A DNA stretch of 64,000 nt from Neptunomonas japonica DSM 18939. Its GTDB lineage: Bacteria > Pseudomonadota > Gammaproteobacteria > Pseudomonadales > Balneatricaceae. The position numbers were made by a program, and so were the translations under genes. The DNA lies in contig NZ_AUGR01000002.1 in the NCBI RefSeq assembly GCF_000422765.1, positions 124,001-188,000 of the forward strand, given 5' to 3'. Shown one piece after another: positions 38,411-46,721 of the stretch (the first letter of the stretch is position 1; each line of letters opens with the position of its first letter). The notes under the pieces were generated by a model. It ran no database searches. It saw only the letters and a program-made list of their open reading frames with translations, and was not told where the DNA came from.

Positions 38411-38482
38411 TTTCAGTTTGGTTTCAGCTACAGCTTTTAAAGTAGCACCATCACAGCGAAACACGCTGAACAACTTTAAGGA
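38411..38482 (+). promoter_or_regulatory. Conserved leader, copy 5
   Basis: TTTCAG at 38411-38416 and 38422-38427, then CTTTTAAAGT, the invariant block, CAGCG-AAACA-CGCTG hairpin and AAGGA at 38478-38482. Second TTTCAG to ATG is 68 bases, as in copy 4. Confidence 0.8.
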
Positions 38483-38489
38483 AAACACC

Positions 38490-38777
38490 ATGAAAACTTT
38501 ACTAACGACTGCTCTTCTTTCTTCAGCTCTTTTCGCTTCACAGGCATTTGCCGGTGGTTTAAGTGACTTTTCTACTCAGTCTGTTGAAGCTAACCTAGCT
38601 GCAGGCCATGTCGTAACAGCACAAGGCTTTGAGTCTGCTAGCAGCCCACTGTCTACCTTAGGCGTATCTAAAGAAGCGCATTTAGGTGGTGGTCATCACA
38701 GCAACGTAACCCAGGCACATAACGACGCTGTTGTGAGCTTTGGTTTAGACGTTCCAGCACACTCTAGCGAAGCTTAG
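38490..38777 (+). CDS. Small secreted protein, five-copy family, copy 5 (divergent tail)
   Basis: A 95-residue exported paralogue (leader MKTLLTTALLSSALFASQAFA, identical to that of copy 2). The N-terminal mature half is typical (GGLSDFSTQSVEANLAAGH), but the C-terminal part is changed to a His-containing segment GGGHHSNVTQAHNDA and a tail ending PAHSSEA, lacking the terminal QL. No cysteine. The ATG at 38490 is set by AAGGA eight bases upstream, although the frame is open to 38400. Confidence 0.88.
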   Translation: MKTLLTTALLSSALFASQAFAGGLSDFSTQSVEANLAAGHVVTAQGFESASSPLSTLGVSKEAHLGGGHHSNVTQAHNDAVVSFGLDVPAHSSEA

Positions 38778-38791
38778 TATTAGGGGGACTA

Positions 38792-38806
38792 GTACTAAAA
38801 TAGTAC
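38792..38806 (+). terminator. Small hairpin downstream of copy 5
   Basis: GTACTA-AAA-TAGTAC, perfect 6-bp stem, 15 bases after the copy 5 stop. Weak and without a T-run, so the terminator role is tentative. Confidence 0.35.
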
Positions 38807-38860
38807 GGACTTCAACAAGCAATAGGGGTATTGCTTATCTACATCAAAGCGCATTGTCTG

Positions 38861-38880
38861 AACCGGCTAGTTAGCCGGTT
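38861..38880. terminator. Palindromic hairpin over the deiminase stop codon
   Basis: AACCGGCT-AGTT-AGCCGGTT, perfect 8-bp stem that contains the minus-strand stop codon at 38867-38869. It could end copy 5 transcripts. No T-run. Confidence 0.45.
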
Positions 38881-39988
38881 CTTGCTGTGTAGCGCAGTGA
38901 ATGCTTCCTCCTCCACTAGCAATACCATCAATAGAAATCTGTTCTATCTGGTGCTCAGGAAAAGCATCGGCTAGTTGTTTTTCAGCTGCATTATCGGCCT
39001 TTTTATCGCCGAACTTTTGCATAATAACGGCACCATTACAGACGTAATAGCCGACGTAACCTGCAGCAAAGTCCTTAATTCCGTATCCTGTATTGATATC
39101 CCAGGGAGTATCTAAAATAACCAGTTCAAGGTTATTGCCCAGTGCATCGCTCGCCTTGCGAAGAATGTTGATATTGTCGCGGGTGATCGTGTAATCGTAA
39201 GAGTCCTTGTCCGTATCTCGGCTAACCGCAACAACACCCGGCTTGATGAAGCGGGCATAAAAATCGGTATGGCCATCAGTAATGTCTTTTCCTTTAATAC
39301 CCTTAAGCCAGATAATTTTAGTCAGCCCAAGTAGCTGTTTTAGCTCAACTTCAACCTCTACTTTTGATTTTCCTGGGTTGCGATTGTCATTAAGAATGCA
39401 ACTTTCAGTCAGAATAGCCGTACCGTGGCCATCTAACTCAAAGCAGCCCCCTTCCATTACTAAACTAGAAACAATGCTTTTCGCTCCTGCTTGCTGGGCA
39501 ACAAAGTCAGCTACTTTTGCATCGTATTCATAGGCTTGGTCTTCACCCCAGCCATTAAAGTTAAAATTAACCGCTGCTTTTTCTCCTTCTTTATTGGTGA
39601 CAAATGCTGGTCCAGTGTCTCTCATCCATAAGTCATTTAAGGGGAACTCAATTAAATCGATGGGATGATTATGCCTATCTAAGCCTCCCAGCAGCGCTAA
39701 TGCTGTGTCGTAGTCTTGCTGGCGTACTAATAAGGAGACAGGCTCATATTTGGCAATAGTTTTAGCAATTGTTGCTAAGTTACGTTGAACTTCGGGTACT
39801 TGGCGCGCTTCCCAGATATCGTAACTGGCGATAAATGCCATCCAAGTTCGCTTATGTGGAGCGCTCTCATCGGGCATGTAGTTCTGAGAATATTTATTTG
39901 GCATGTGGCTTTGTCCAAAAGCACTCTGTGCTAAAAAACTACCACTGAGAAGCGATAATCGGTGTAAAAAACGACGTCTACTGGGCAT
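38867..39988 (-). CDS. Exported agmatine deiminase / peptidylarginine deiminase family enzyme
   Basis: A 373-residue guanidino-group modifying enzyme. Seen: NDLWMRDTGP, MEGGCFELDGHG, ITDGHTDFYARF and the catalytic Cys365 in GGGSIHCATQQEP, all as in agmatine deiminase, which yields N-carbamoylputrescine. Odd: it has a twin-arginine-like leader (SRRRFLHRLSLLSG, cleavage near AFG), whereas ordinary agmatine deiminases are cytosolic. Next to it are a DUF4344 metallopeptidase and a gamma-carbonic anhydrase homologue on the same strand. The periplasmic substrate is unknown. Confidence 0.88.
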   Translation of the reverse strand: MPSRRRFLHRLSLLSGSFLAQSAFGQSHMPNKYSQNYMPDESAPHKRTWMAFIASYDIWEARQVPEVQRNLATIAKTIAKYEPVSLLVRQQDYDTALALLGGLDRHNHPIDLIEFPLNDLWMRDTGPAFVTNKEGEKAAVNFNFNGWGEDQAYEYDAKVADFVAQQAGAKSIVSSLVMEGGCFELDGHGTAILTESCILNDNRNPGKSKVEVEVELKQLLGLTKIIWLKGIKGKDITDGHTDFYARFIKPGVVAVSRDTDKDSYDYTITRDNINILRKASDALGNNLELVILDTPWDINTGYGIKDFAAGYVGYYVCNGAVIMQKFGDKKADNAAEKQLADAFPEHQIEQISIDGIASGGGSIHCATQQEPAN

Positions 39989-40004
39989 TTAATACACTCC
40001 AATC

Positions 40005-40790
40005 TTACTTTTGAGAGGCTTGGTCATCATGTGTATACGGCGCCAATAGAGTAAACCAACTATGGCTTAGACTGTTATATTCTTCTATACACAGCTCTGT
40101 ACGATCCTCAGAAAAGTCGGCATCTTCTGCGATATGGGCGTATTCTTCTGGATTACTGCCATATACATGACATAAGGTGCTGTAATAGCGTTGCACGTCT
40201 AGGCTATGCTCATCCCAAAAATCATCTTCTTCAAAGGTTTCGCTATCAGTGCTTTCTAAGTTAAATAAGTCGGCCGTACTAATGGCGATCTCTTGGCCTT
40301 CATTAAATAATTCGATTAATAAAACCGAAGCTAGGCTGTCTGCAGCATCTTCTTCTTTGCCAACAATGGGTAGCTCATGCATAAATATGAGTGCATGGGC
40401 CAGTTCATGAAACAAGGTGTGCATGACGGCATCTATTGTAGCTTCAGCAATACTGCGGCCTGAGTCATCATACTCGGCTGTAACAAAACGTGACTCCACT
40501 TCTTTAACAAAGTGGTAGGGAATCAAAATCTGTAGCGAATCACCATCAAACAATGGGCCTTCTTCGCCGCCAAAGATGATCTGCAATGGTGCGTCTAAAC
40601 GAAATGTATCGTTTATCAAGGCCAGAGTTTCTGATATTTCGCTGGATGCTTTCAGATGCTGCTTAATGCTGGTTTCAATTTTATCCACAGGCGCTTGGTA
40701 GATAATACTGACTTGGTTTTGTGCGTGAACAAGGCTTGTTGTAAGCACACTGCAAAATAAGAGAACAATTTTGCTTGCTAGGCGCATCAC
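40005..40790 (-). CDS. DUF4344 metallopeptidase, exported
   Basis: A 261-residue exported protein (signal peptide ending LVHA) with the zinc-protease motif HELAH at residues 128-132 and the DUF4344 continuation ALIFMHELPIVGKEEDAAD, supplying the distant glutamate ligand. Highly acidic C-terminal half. The substrate is not known. 16 bases upstream of the deiminase gene, so probably co-transcribed with it. Confidence 0.85.
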   Translation of the reverse strand: MMRLASKIVLLFCSVLTTSLVHAQNQVSIIYQAPVDKIETSIKQHLKASSEISETLALINDTFRLDAPLQIIFGGEEGPLFDGDSLQILIPYHFVKEVESRFVTAEYDDSGRSIAEATIDAVMHTLFHELAHALIFMHELPIVGKEEDAADSLASVLLIELFNEGQEIAISTADLFNLESTDSETFEEDDFWDEHSLDVQRYYSTLCHVYGSNPEEYAHIAEDADFSEDRTELCIEEYNSLSHSWFTLLAPYTHDDQASQK

Positions 40791-40823
40791 TGTATTACCT
40801 CTAACAAAAGTGAATAATTCGTT

Positions 40824-41363
40824 TTATGCCCAGTCTTCTTGAAGGTGCTGGTCTTTGAGTTTTACGTAGTTACCGGCTGTGTAGGTAAAATAGCTCATCT
40901 CTTTCTTTGTTAGCGCCCTCACCTGCTTGGCTGGCCTGCCAACATATAAAAAGCCACTGGCCAGTGTTTTGCCTGGAGGTACTAAGCTTCCTGCCCCTAC
41001 AACAACATCTGATTCAACAATTGCACCATCCATGATCATTGCACCCATACCAACTAAAACACGGTCGCCAATAGAGCAGCCGTGCAGCATCGCTTGGTGC
41101 CCAACAGTCACATGGTCGCCAATGATTAGAGGGTAGCCATCGGGGTTGTAAGGGCCTGCATGTGTGATATGTAGGATAGACCCATCTTGTATGCTGCACG
41201 AGTGACCAATACGGATGCGGTGCATATCGCCACGAATCACAACAAGTGGCCAAATAGAGCTATCTGCGCCGATTATTACATCACCCAGTACGACCGCAGA
41301 TGGGTCTACAAAGACTTTATCACCAAGTGTGGGTGCCATTCCTTGGAAAGATCGAATATTCAT
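40824..41363 (-). CDS. Gamma-carbonic anhydrase family hexapeptide-repeat protein (YrdA-like)
   Basis: A 179-residue left-handed beta-helix protein. Seen: repeated hexapeptides such as VFVDPSAVVLGDVIIGADS and the three zinc histidines in SILHITHAG and HQAMLHGC. Many homologues bind zinc, but carbonic anhydrase activity of YrdA types is unproven. The ATG at 41363 is preferred to the GTG at 41372. It precedes the DUF4344 gene by 33 bases and diverges from prlC. Confidence 0.88.
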   Translation of the reverse strand: MNIRSFQGMAPTLGDKVFVDPSAVVLGDVIIGADSSIWPLVVIRGDMHRIRIGHSCSIQDGSILHITHAGPYNPDGYPLIIGDHVTVGHQAMLHGCSIGDRVLVGMGAMIMDGAIVESDVVVGAGSLVPPGKTLASGFLYVGRPAKQVRALTKKEMSYFTYTAGNYVKLKDQHLQEDWA

Positions 41364-41553
41364 TAAACTCACTCGCTTGCATCGCCATAATCAGTCCCCA
41401 TTGTATACTAATCACTATTTTCTGTTGTATTGACATAAGTACTGTATAAGCAGCTACCAAGCACTGTCATAAACAGCTACGAGAGTACTTACGGCTGTGC
41501 TGATGTGTATATGGCTGCATGCAGATATACAAAAGCCCGATTTGGAGAAATCA

Positions 41554-43584
41554 ATGAGCAACCCGTTATTGGAATCCACCCTGCTACCACCATTTAGCTT
41601 GATTAAACCGGCTGATATATCACCAGCGGTTGATCAACTGTTGCAACAAGGGCGTGAGCAAATTACTAAATTAAATACCGATGTGAGCAGTGCTGACTGG
41701 GATAAAGTCATTGCACCGTTAGATAGCATTAATGATGCGCTAAGCCAGGCGTGGTCACCGGTATCACACCTAAATAGCGTGTTGAACAGTGATGAACTGC
41801 GTGAGGCTTACAACGAGAATTTACCTAAGTTATCGGTTTATTGGACGGAGATGGGCCAAAATGAGGACTTATTCAATGCTTATCAGCGCGTTGCTGAACA
41901 ACCCTCAAGCTTAGATGCGGCTCAGAAAACGGTCATAGCGCATAACCTGCGTGATTTTCGTTTATCAGGTATTGATCTGCCTGTGGATAAAAAACAGCGC
42001 TACGCTGACATTAGCCAACGTTTATCCGAGCTGAGCACAAAGTTCTCTGAAAATGTGATGGATGCTACACAAGGCTGGGAAAAGCTAATCGCTGATCCAG
42101 CATTGTTAAAAGGTATGCCTGAAATGTCGCTAGCGGCAGCAAAGCAGGCTGCTGAAGAAAAAGGTAAAGAAGGCTATTTACTCTCGCTTGAGTTCCCTTC
42201 TTACTTCCCTGTGATTACGCATTGTGATGATCAAGCATTACGCCGTGAAGTGTATGAAGCCTTTGCAACACGAGCTTCTGATCAAGGGCCTAATGCTGGC
42301 CAGTGGGATAATTCAGAGGTGATGACTGAAATCCTGACATTGCGTCAAGAGATGTCCGCGCTGTTGGGCTTTGATAGTTATGCACATTATTCGCTAGCCA
42401 CCAAGATGGCAGATACGCCAGAGCAAGTGTTGCAGTTCTTATACGACCTTGCCGATAAAAGCGTTGATGTGGCTCGCCAGGAATATAAAGAGCTGTGTGC
42501 GTTTGCAAAAGATGACTATGGCGCAGAGAGTGTTGAGTCTTGGGATGTGTCTTATTATTCTGAAAAGCTCAAACAAGCGCGCTATTCGTTATCGCAAGAA
42601 ATGTTACGTCCTTACTTTCCGTTTCCTAAAGTTCTAGAGGGAATGTTTGAGGTTGCAGGGCGTTTGTTTAACATCGAAATAGAAGAAGTCACTGAGGTTG
42701 ATAGCTGGCATTCTGATGCGCGTCTGTTTGTCGTTAAACGTAATGCAGAAACCATCGCACGCTTTTACTTAGACCCTTATGCACGCGCTAATAAGCGCGG
42801 TGGTGCATGGATGGATGTGTGCCGTACCCGCCGACGTTTAGAAGATGGCTCGTTACAGCTGCCAACGGCTTACCTTGTGTGTAACTTTAATGGCCCAGTA
42901 GGCAGTGACCCTGCGTTATTAACGCATAACGAAGTGACCACCTTGTTCCATGAATTTGGCCATGGTTTACATCACATGCTAACGCAGATGGAGTATGCTG
43001 ATGTCAGCGGTATTAATGGCGTTGCGTGGGATGCTGTAGAGTTACCAAGCCAGTTTATGGAAAACTGGTGTTGGGAGCCTGAAGCACTGGAGATTATCTC
43101 TGGGCACTACCAAACCGGTGAAACACTGCCGGTTGAGCTGCTAGATAAGATGCTAGCCGCTAAAAACTTCCAGTCTGCATTGATGATGGTTCGCCAGTTA
43201 GAATTTTCTATTTTTGATTTTAAACTGCATCATGAGTTTGAAGCCGGTAAAACGGATATCCGGTCATTATTGCAGGGTGTTCGCCAGCAAGTAGCTGCAA
43301 TTACCCCACCTGAGTTTAATCGCTTTCAACATAGCTTTAGCCATATATTTGGTGGCGGTTATGCGGCGGGTTACTACAGCTACAAATGGGCAGAAGTACT
43401 TTCTGCAGATGCTTTTTCTATGTTTGAAGAGCAGGGTGTGTTTAACCCTGAAGCAGGGCAGCGCTTTCGCGAAACCGTACTAGAGCAGGGTGGCTCAAAA
43501 GAGCCTATGGAGCTGTTTGTTGCTTTTCGTGGTCGTGAGCCCAAAGTTGATGCCTTGTTAAGACATTCCGGTATTAATGTTTAG
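41554..43584 (+). CDS. prlC: Oligopeptidase A (M3 metallopeptidase)
   Basis: A 676-residue cytosolic zinc endopeptidase that degrades short peptides, including cleaved signal peptides. Seen: zinc motif HEFGH at residues 466-470 followed by GLHHMLTQ, and the downstream glutamate in GINGVAWDAVELPSQFMENW. E. coli PrlC is 680 residues. Start ATG at 41554 has GGAG seven bases upstream, so the open frame back to 41497 is not used. Followed at 20 bases by a YheV-like gene. Confidence 0.96.
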   Translation: MSNPLLESTLLPPFSLIKPADISPAVDQLLQQGREQITKLNTDVSSADWDKVIAPLDSINDALSQAWSPVSHLNSVLNSDELREAYNENLPKLSVYWTEMGQNEDLFNAYQRVAEQPSSLDAAQKTVIAHNLRDFRLSGIDLPVDKKQRYADISQRLSELSTKFSENVMDATQGWEKLIADPALLKGMPEMSLAAAKQAAEEKGKEGYLLSLEFPSYFPVITHCDDQALRREVYEAFATRASDQGPNAGQWDNSEVMTEILTLRQEMSALLGFDSYAHYSLATKMADTPEQVLQFLYDLADKSVDVARQEYKELCAFAKDDYGAESVESWDVSYYSEKLKQARYSLSQEMLRPYFPFPKVLEGMFEVAGRLFNIEIEEVTEVDSWHSDARLFVVKRNAETIARFYLDPYARANKRGGAWMDVCRTRRRLEDGSLQLPTAYLVCNFNGPVGSDPALLTHNEVTTLFHEFGHGLHHMLTQMEYADVSGINGVAWDAVELPSQFMENWCWEPEALEIISGHYQTGETLPVELLDKMLAAKNFQSALMMVRQLEFSIFDFKLHHEFEAGKTDIRSLLQGVRQQVAAITPPEFNRFQHSFSHIFGGGYAAGYYSYKWAEVLSADAFSMFEEQGVFNPEAGQRFRETVLEQGGSKEPMELFVAFRGREPKVDALLRHSGINV

Positions 43585-43604
43585 ATTTATAGTAAGGAAC
43601 AGTT

Positions 43605-43883
43605 ATGTCGGTTATTAAACGTTTTGTAGCGGGGGCTGTGTGCCCTCGTTGTGGAGAGATGGATACTATTCGTGTTTATCGCAATGAAATTCGCGAATAC
43701 CGTGAATGTGTTAAATGCGACTATGTGGATGGACAAAACTTAGATGGCTCACCTGAAGAGGCTGAGTTAGAAACACGCGTGAATAAGCAATCGAGTAAGC
43801 AATCAGAGCCTAAGCCAGACCCTAACCCTGCTGCTCAACCTTTGATGTTTGTACCCAACCCGGGTCTTAAGAAAAAAGATTAG
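43605..43883 (+). CDS. YheV-like zinc-ribbon protein
   Basis: A 92-residue protein with a four-cysteine zinc ribbon: CPRCGEMDTIRVYR then CVKCDYVDG (Cys pairs near residues 13/16 and 37/40). The C-terminal 45 residues are charged and probably disordered. The DUF2387/YheV family is uncharacterised. It follows prlC in the same transcription unit. Confidence 0.85.
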   Translation: MSVIKRFVAGAVCPRCGEMDTIRVYRNEIREYRECVKCDYVDGQNLDGSPEEAELETRVNKQSSKQSEPKPDPNPAAQPLMFVPNPGLKKKD

Positions 43884-43897
43884 ATGGTAACTAAGCG

Positions 43898-43928
43898 GTC
43901 TATTTAAACGATATAGGTTTAAATAGAC
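43898..43928 (+). terminator. Perfect 12-bp hairpin after the YheV-like gene
   Basis: GTCTATTTAAAC and GTTTAAATAGAC pair perfectly around GATATAG. No T-run follows. It separates prlC-yheV from tag, so it may act as terminator or as an RNA processing/stabilising element. Confidence 0.55.
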
Positions 43929-43954
43929 TGTTAGCGCTAAAAAAGGAGTTATTT

Positions 43955-44548
43955 ATGTGCCAGCGATGCCATTGGGCAACCAATCAGACTTTGTTAGAGC
44001 AGGATTACCACGATAACGAGTGGGGAATGCCGCAAACAGACGATAACGTGCTGTTTGAGTTTCTTGTATTAGAAGCAGCTCAGGCGGGTTTGAGCTGGCG
44101 CACTGTCTTGGAAAAGCGAGAGGGTTATCGTCATCATTACCTTAACTTTGATCCGGTAGCCGTGGCGGCATTTGACGATGCTCAGCAGCAGGTAATGCTG
44201 GCTGATCCGGGCATTATTCGTAATAAGCTTAAAGTGGCGTCGTCTATCTCAAATGCGCGTGAGTTTTTACGCTTGCAGAAAGAACATGGTAGCTTTGCGC
44301 GTTATTTGTGGCGCTTTGTAGATAATAAGCCGATACAAAATAGCTGGAAAGATTACACCGAAGTCCCTGCCGAAACTGACATCTCAAAACAGCTTTCAAA
44401 GGCGCTAAAAAAAGAGGGAATGCGCTTTGTTGGCCCAACGATTATGTATGCTTATATGCAAGCCGTTGGCATGGTCAATGATCATGAAGTGAGCTGTTGC
44501 CGATACCAAGCCTGTAGTGACGCCGGTGCTGCCTTTTCTTTAAGCTAA
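43955..44548 (+). CDS. tag: DNA-3-methyladenine glycosylase I
   Basis: A 197-residue Tag, excising 3-methyladenine from alkylated DNA. Seen: MCQRCHWATNQ and YHDNEWGMP, the core EAAQAGLSWRTVLEKREGYR, and the C-terminal zinc ligands in HEVSCCRYQAC. AAGGAG lies upstream of the ATG. Converges with the MATE gene. Confidence 0.96.
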   Translation: MCQRCHWATNQTLLEQDYHDNEWGMPQTDDNVLFEFLVLEAAQAGLSWRTVLEKREGYRHHYLNFDPVAVAAFDDAQQQVMLADPGIIRNKLKVASSISNAREFLRLQKEHGSFARYLWRFVDNKPIQNSWKDYTEVPAETDISKQLSKALKKEGMRFVGPTIMYAYMQAVGMVNDHEVSCCRYQACSDAGAAFSLS

Positions 44549-44562
44549 AGCGTGCTAATAAG

Positions 44563-45921
44563 CTAAACGCCTTTACGTTTGATTTGCCACAGCTGGTGGT
44601 GAGATAAGCGCCAGAACACCCAGCCACCACTGACTCCACGTGCTAAAAACAATGTTAGAAATGCGATCCATAAACCGTGATTTTCTAATGGACGCAGCAG
44701 CCACCAAACAGGCAAAAATACGCAAAACACTGAAAATAGCATAGTGTTTTGCATTGCTTTAACCTGTGTAGCGCCAATAAAAATACCGTCCAGTAAGTAA
44801 CTCCACACACTGATAATGGGTAAAACAATTAGCCAGGGTAGGTAAACCATCGCTTGTTGCTGCACGCTTTCAAGTGATGTGAGTAAGCGGATGATTGTTC
44901 CACCGAACAGCCAGAAAAATAGTGTGAACAGCAGGGCAGTCATGAGTGACCAGATAGCAGCAGTAGTAATGGTACGATAGAAGCCTTTTATATCTTGTCG
45001 CCCGGCGCGCTTTCCTACTAAGGCTTCGGTTGCATGTGCAAAGCCATCAAGCCCATTTGATATTAATAATAGGAAGTTCAGCAGTACCGCATTAGCAGAG
45101 AGAATATCAGTGCCTTGGCGGGCGCCTTGTGCGGTAAAAAAAGCCAATGAGAATAGAATAGCGAGCGTACGTACAAAGAGGTAGCGGTTAACTTTAAACA
45201 GCTCAGTGTAATGTTTAATTTGTGTTAGAGAGCTCCTTAATAACTGGCCTCCCATTGGCTTTAAGACGCGTCTGCAAAGATATAACCCTAGTAATAAACT
45301 GCCATACTCTGCAATGACCGTTGCTAAGGCTACGCCATCAGCAAACATGCCCAGTCCGTAAACCGCAATAATATCCATCAACATATTGAGTAGGTTGGTT
45401 ACTGTTAATAGCAGCAGAGGGATTTTGGTATTTTGATTGCCAACAAACCAGCCGAGCAATGCAAAATTACACAAAACAGCGGGTGCTCCGTAGATGCGAA
45501 TAGACGCGTAATTAAGCGCTTCCTCTGTTACCAATGGCTCGGCAGCGATCCAATGTAATGCTAGCTGTATAATAGGGCCTTGCAGCAAAATAATGCAGAT
45601 ACCAATTAAGGTAGCCATCACCAGAGATTGTGCCAATAAAGTACGATTGGTGGCGTCGTCGTCTGCGCCAACAGCCTGAGCGGTTAAGCCAGTAGTACCC
45701 ATACGCAAAAAGCCAAATGCCCAATAGACAATCGAGAAGATCATGCTGCCAATTGCCACCGCTGCCAGATGTTGGCTCTCTGGCAGGTGGCCAATAACTG
45801 CTGTATCGACTAAACCGACCAGCGGTACGGTAATATTGGAAAGAATCATTGGCCACGCCAATGACCACACCTCTTTATGGTCGCGTTGAGTGGGCCAGTA
45901 AGTTGGACGTGCCTTAAGCAT
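44563..45921 (-). CDS. MATE family efflux transporter (DinF-like)
   Basis: A 452-residue protein with twelve predicted membrane helices in two MATE halves, starting SLAWPMILSNITVPLVGLVDTAVIGHL, which is the DinF/NorM signature. Uses Na+ or H+ to export cations or drugs. Its ATG shares one base with the znuB stop (TAATG), so it is translationally coupled to the zinc uptake operon, an unusual appendage. Substrate unknown. Confidence 0.9.
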   Translation of the reverse strand: MLKARPTYWPTQRDHKEVWSLAWPMILSNITVPLVGLVDTAVIGHLPESQHLAAVAIGSMIFSIVYWAFGFLRMGTTGLTAQAVGADDDATNRTLLAQSLVMATLIGICIILLQGPIIQLALHWIAAEPLVTEEALNYASIRIYGAPAVLCNFALLGWFVGNQNTKIPLLLLTVTNLLNMLMDIIAVYGLGMFADGVALATVIAEYGSLLLGLYLCRRVLKPMGGQLLRSSLTQIKHYTELFKVNRYLFVRTLAILFSLAFFTAQGARQGTDILSANAVLLNFLLLISNGLDGFAHATEALVGKRAGRQDIKGFYRTITTAAIWSLMTALLFTLFFWLFGGTIIRLLTSLESVQQQAMVYLPWLIVLPIISVWSYLLDGIFIGATQVKAMQNTMLFSVFCVFLPVWWLLRPLENHGLWIAFLTLFLARGVSGGWVFWRLSHHQLWQIKRKGV

Positions 45922-46721
45922 TAGGCGTTTGCTGAGTGCCTAGATGGCATCAGGTAAATAATCATGAACTCAAACAATGCCGCAACAACAACTGATGGGC
46001 CTGCTGGTGTATCCCACGTCCAAGAGCCCCATATGCCGATTAGTACTGCTACACAACCCAGTATTGAGGCGTAAATAGCCATCTGCTCGGGTGTGCTAGA
46101 AAGACGCCTAGCGGCCGCAGCAGGGATTACTAGCAAAGATGTAATGAGCAAGATCCCAACGATCTTCATCGATACGGCAATCACAACAGCAATAAGAACC
46201 ATCAAAATAAGACGAGTCCGACTAACATTGATGCCCTCAACCTGTGCTAACTCTTCGTTGATTGTTATGGCAAGTAATGGCTCCCAGAAGATACGGATGG
46301 TAAGCAAGACGGCGGCGCCTCCCACGAGAATCCATGCAAGGTCAGCTGGGGCTATGGCGAGTAGATCACCAAAAAGATAATCCATTAAATCTAGCCTAGC
46401 GCCATCAATAAACGAGATAGTAACCAAGCCCAGTGACAGGGTGCTGTGGGCCATGATCCCAAGTAGGGTATCGGTCGCGATTAGTCGCTGCTTTTGAAGG
46501 GAAACCAATATGAGCGCTAAGAGTACACAGCAGGCAATAACGGCAAGGTTGAGGCTAATGTCGAGTAAAATCCCTAGTGCTACGCCTAAAAGTGCCGAAT
46601 GTGCCAAGCTGTCACCAAAATAGGCCATGCGACGCCACACAACAAATGCACCTAGCGGGCCAGCAACAGCGGCGACACCAAGACCGCCTACAATGGCGTA
46701 AATTAAAAAATCATAAGTCAT
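45921..46721 (-). CDS. znuB: Zinc ABC transporter permease ZnuB
   Basis: A 266-residue ABC-3 family permease with about eight membrane helices. Seen: GPLGAFVVWRRMAYFGDSLAHSALLGVALG, which is the family N-terminal signature (in two pieces of under 20), and ISLNLAVIACC. Imports zinc with ZnuC and ZnuA. Its start adjoins the znuC stop at 46722. Confidence 0.95.
   Translation of the reverse strand: MTYDFLIYAIVGGLGVAAVAGPLGAFVVWRRMAYFGDSLAHSALLGVALGILLDISLNLAVIACCVLLALILVSLQKQRLIATDTLLGIMAHSTLSLGLVTISFIDGARLDLMDYLFGDLLAIAPADLAWILVGGAAVLLTIRIFWEPLLAITINEELAQVEGINVSRTRLILMVLIAVVIAVSMKIVGILLITSLLVIPAAAARRLSSTPEQMAIYASILGCVAVLIGIWGSWTWDTPAGPSVVVAALFEFMIIYLMPSRHSANA

Noticed and set aside
28544-38482. 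CRISPR-like array from the repeated leader blocks
   Set aside because: The repeats are kilobases apart, each linked to a coding sequence, and no cas genes are present.
28500-38800. Transposon or phage origin of the five-copy family
   Set aside because: No transposase, no terminal inverted repeats and no target-site duplications around the copies; the repeats are leader plus gene, better explained by tandem or segmental duplication.
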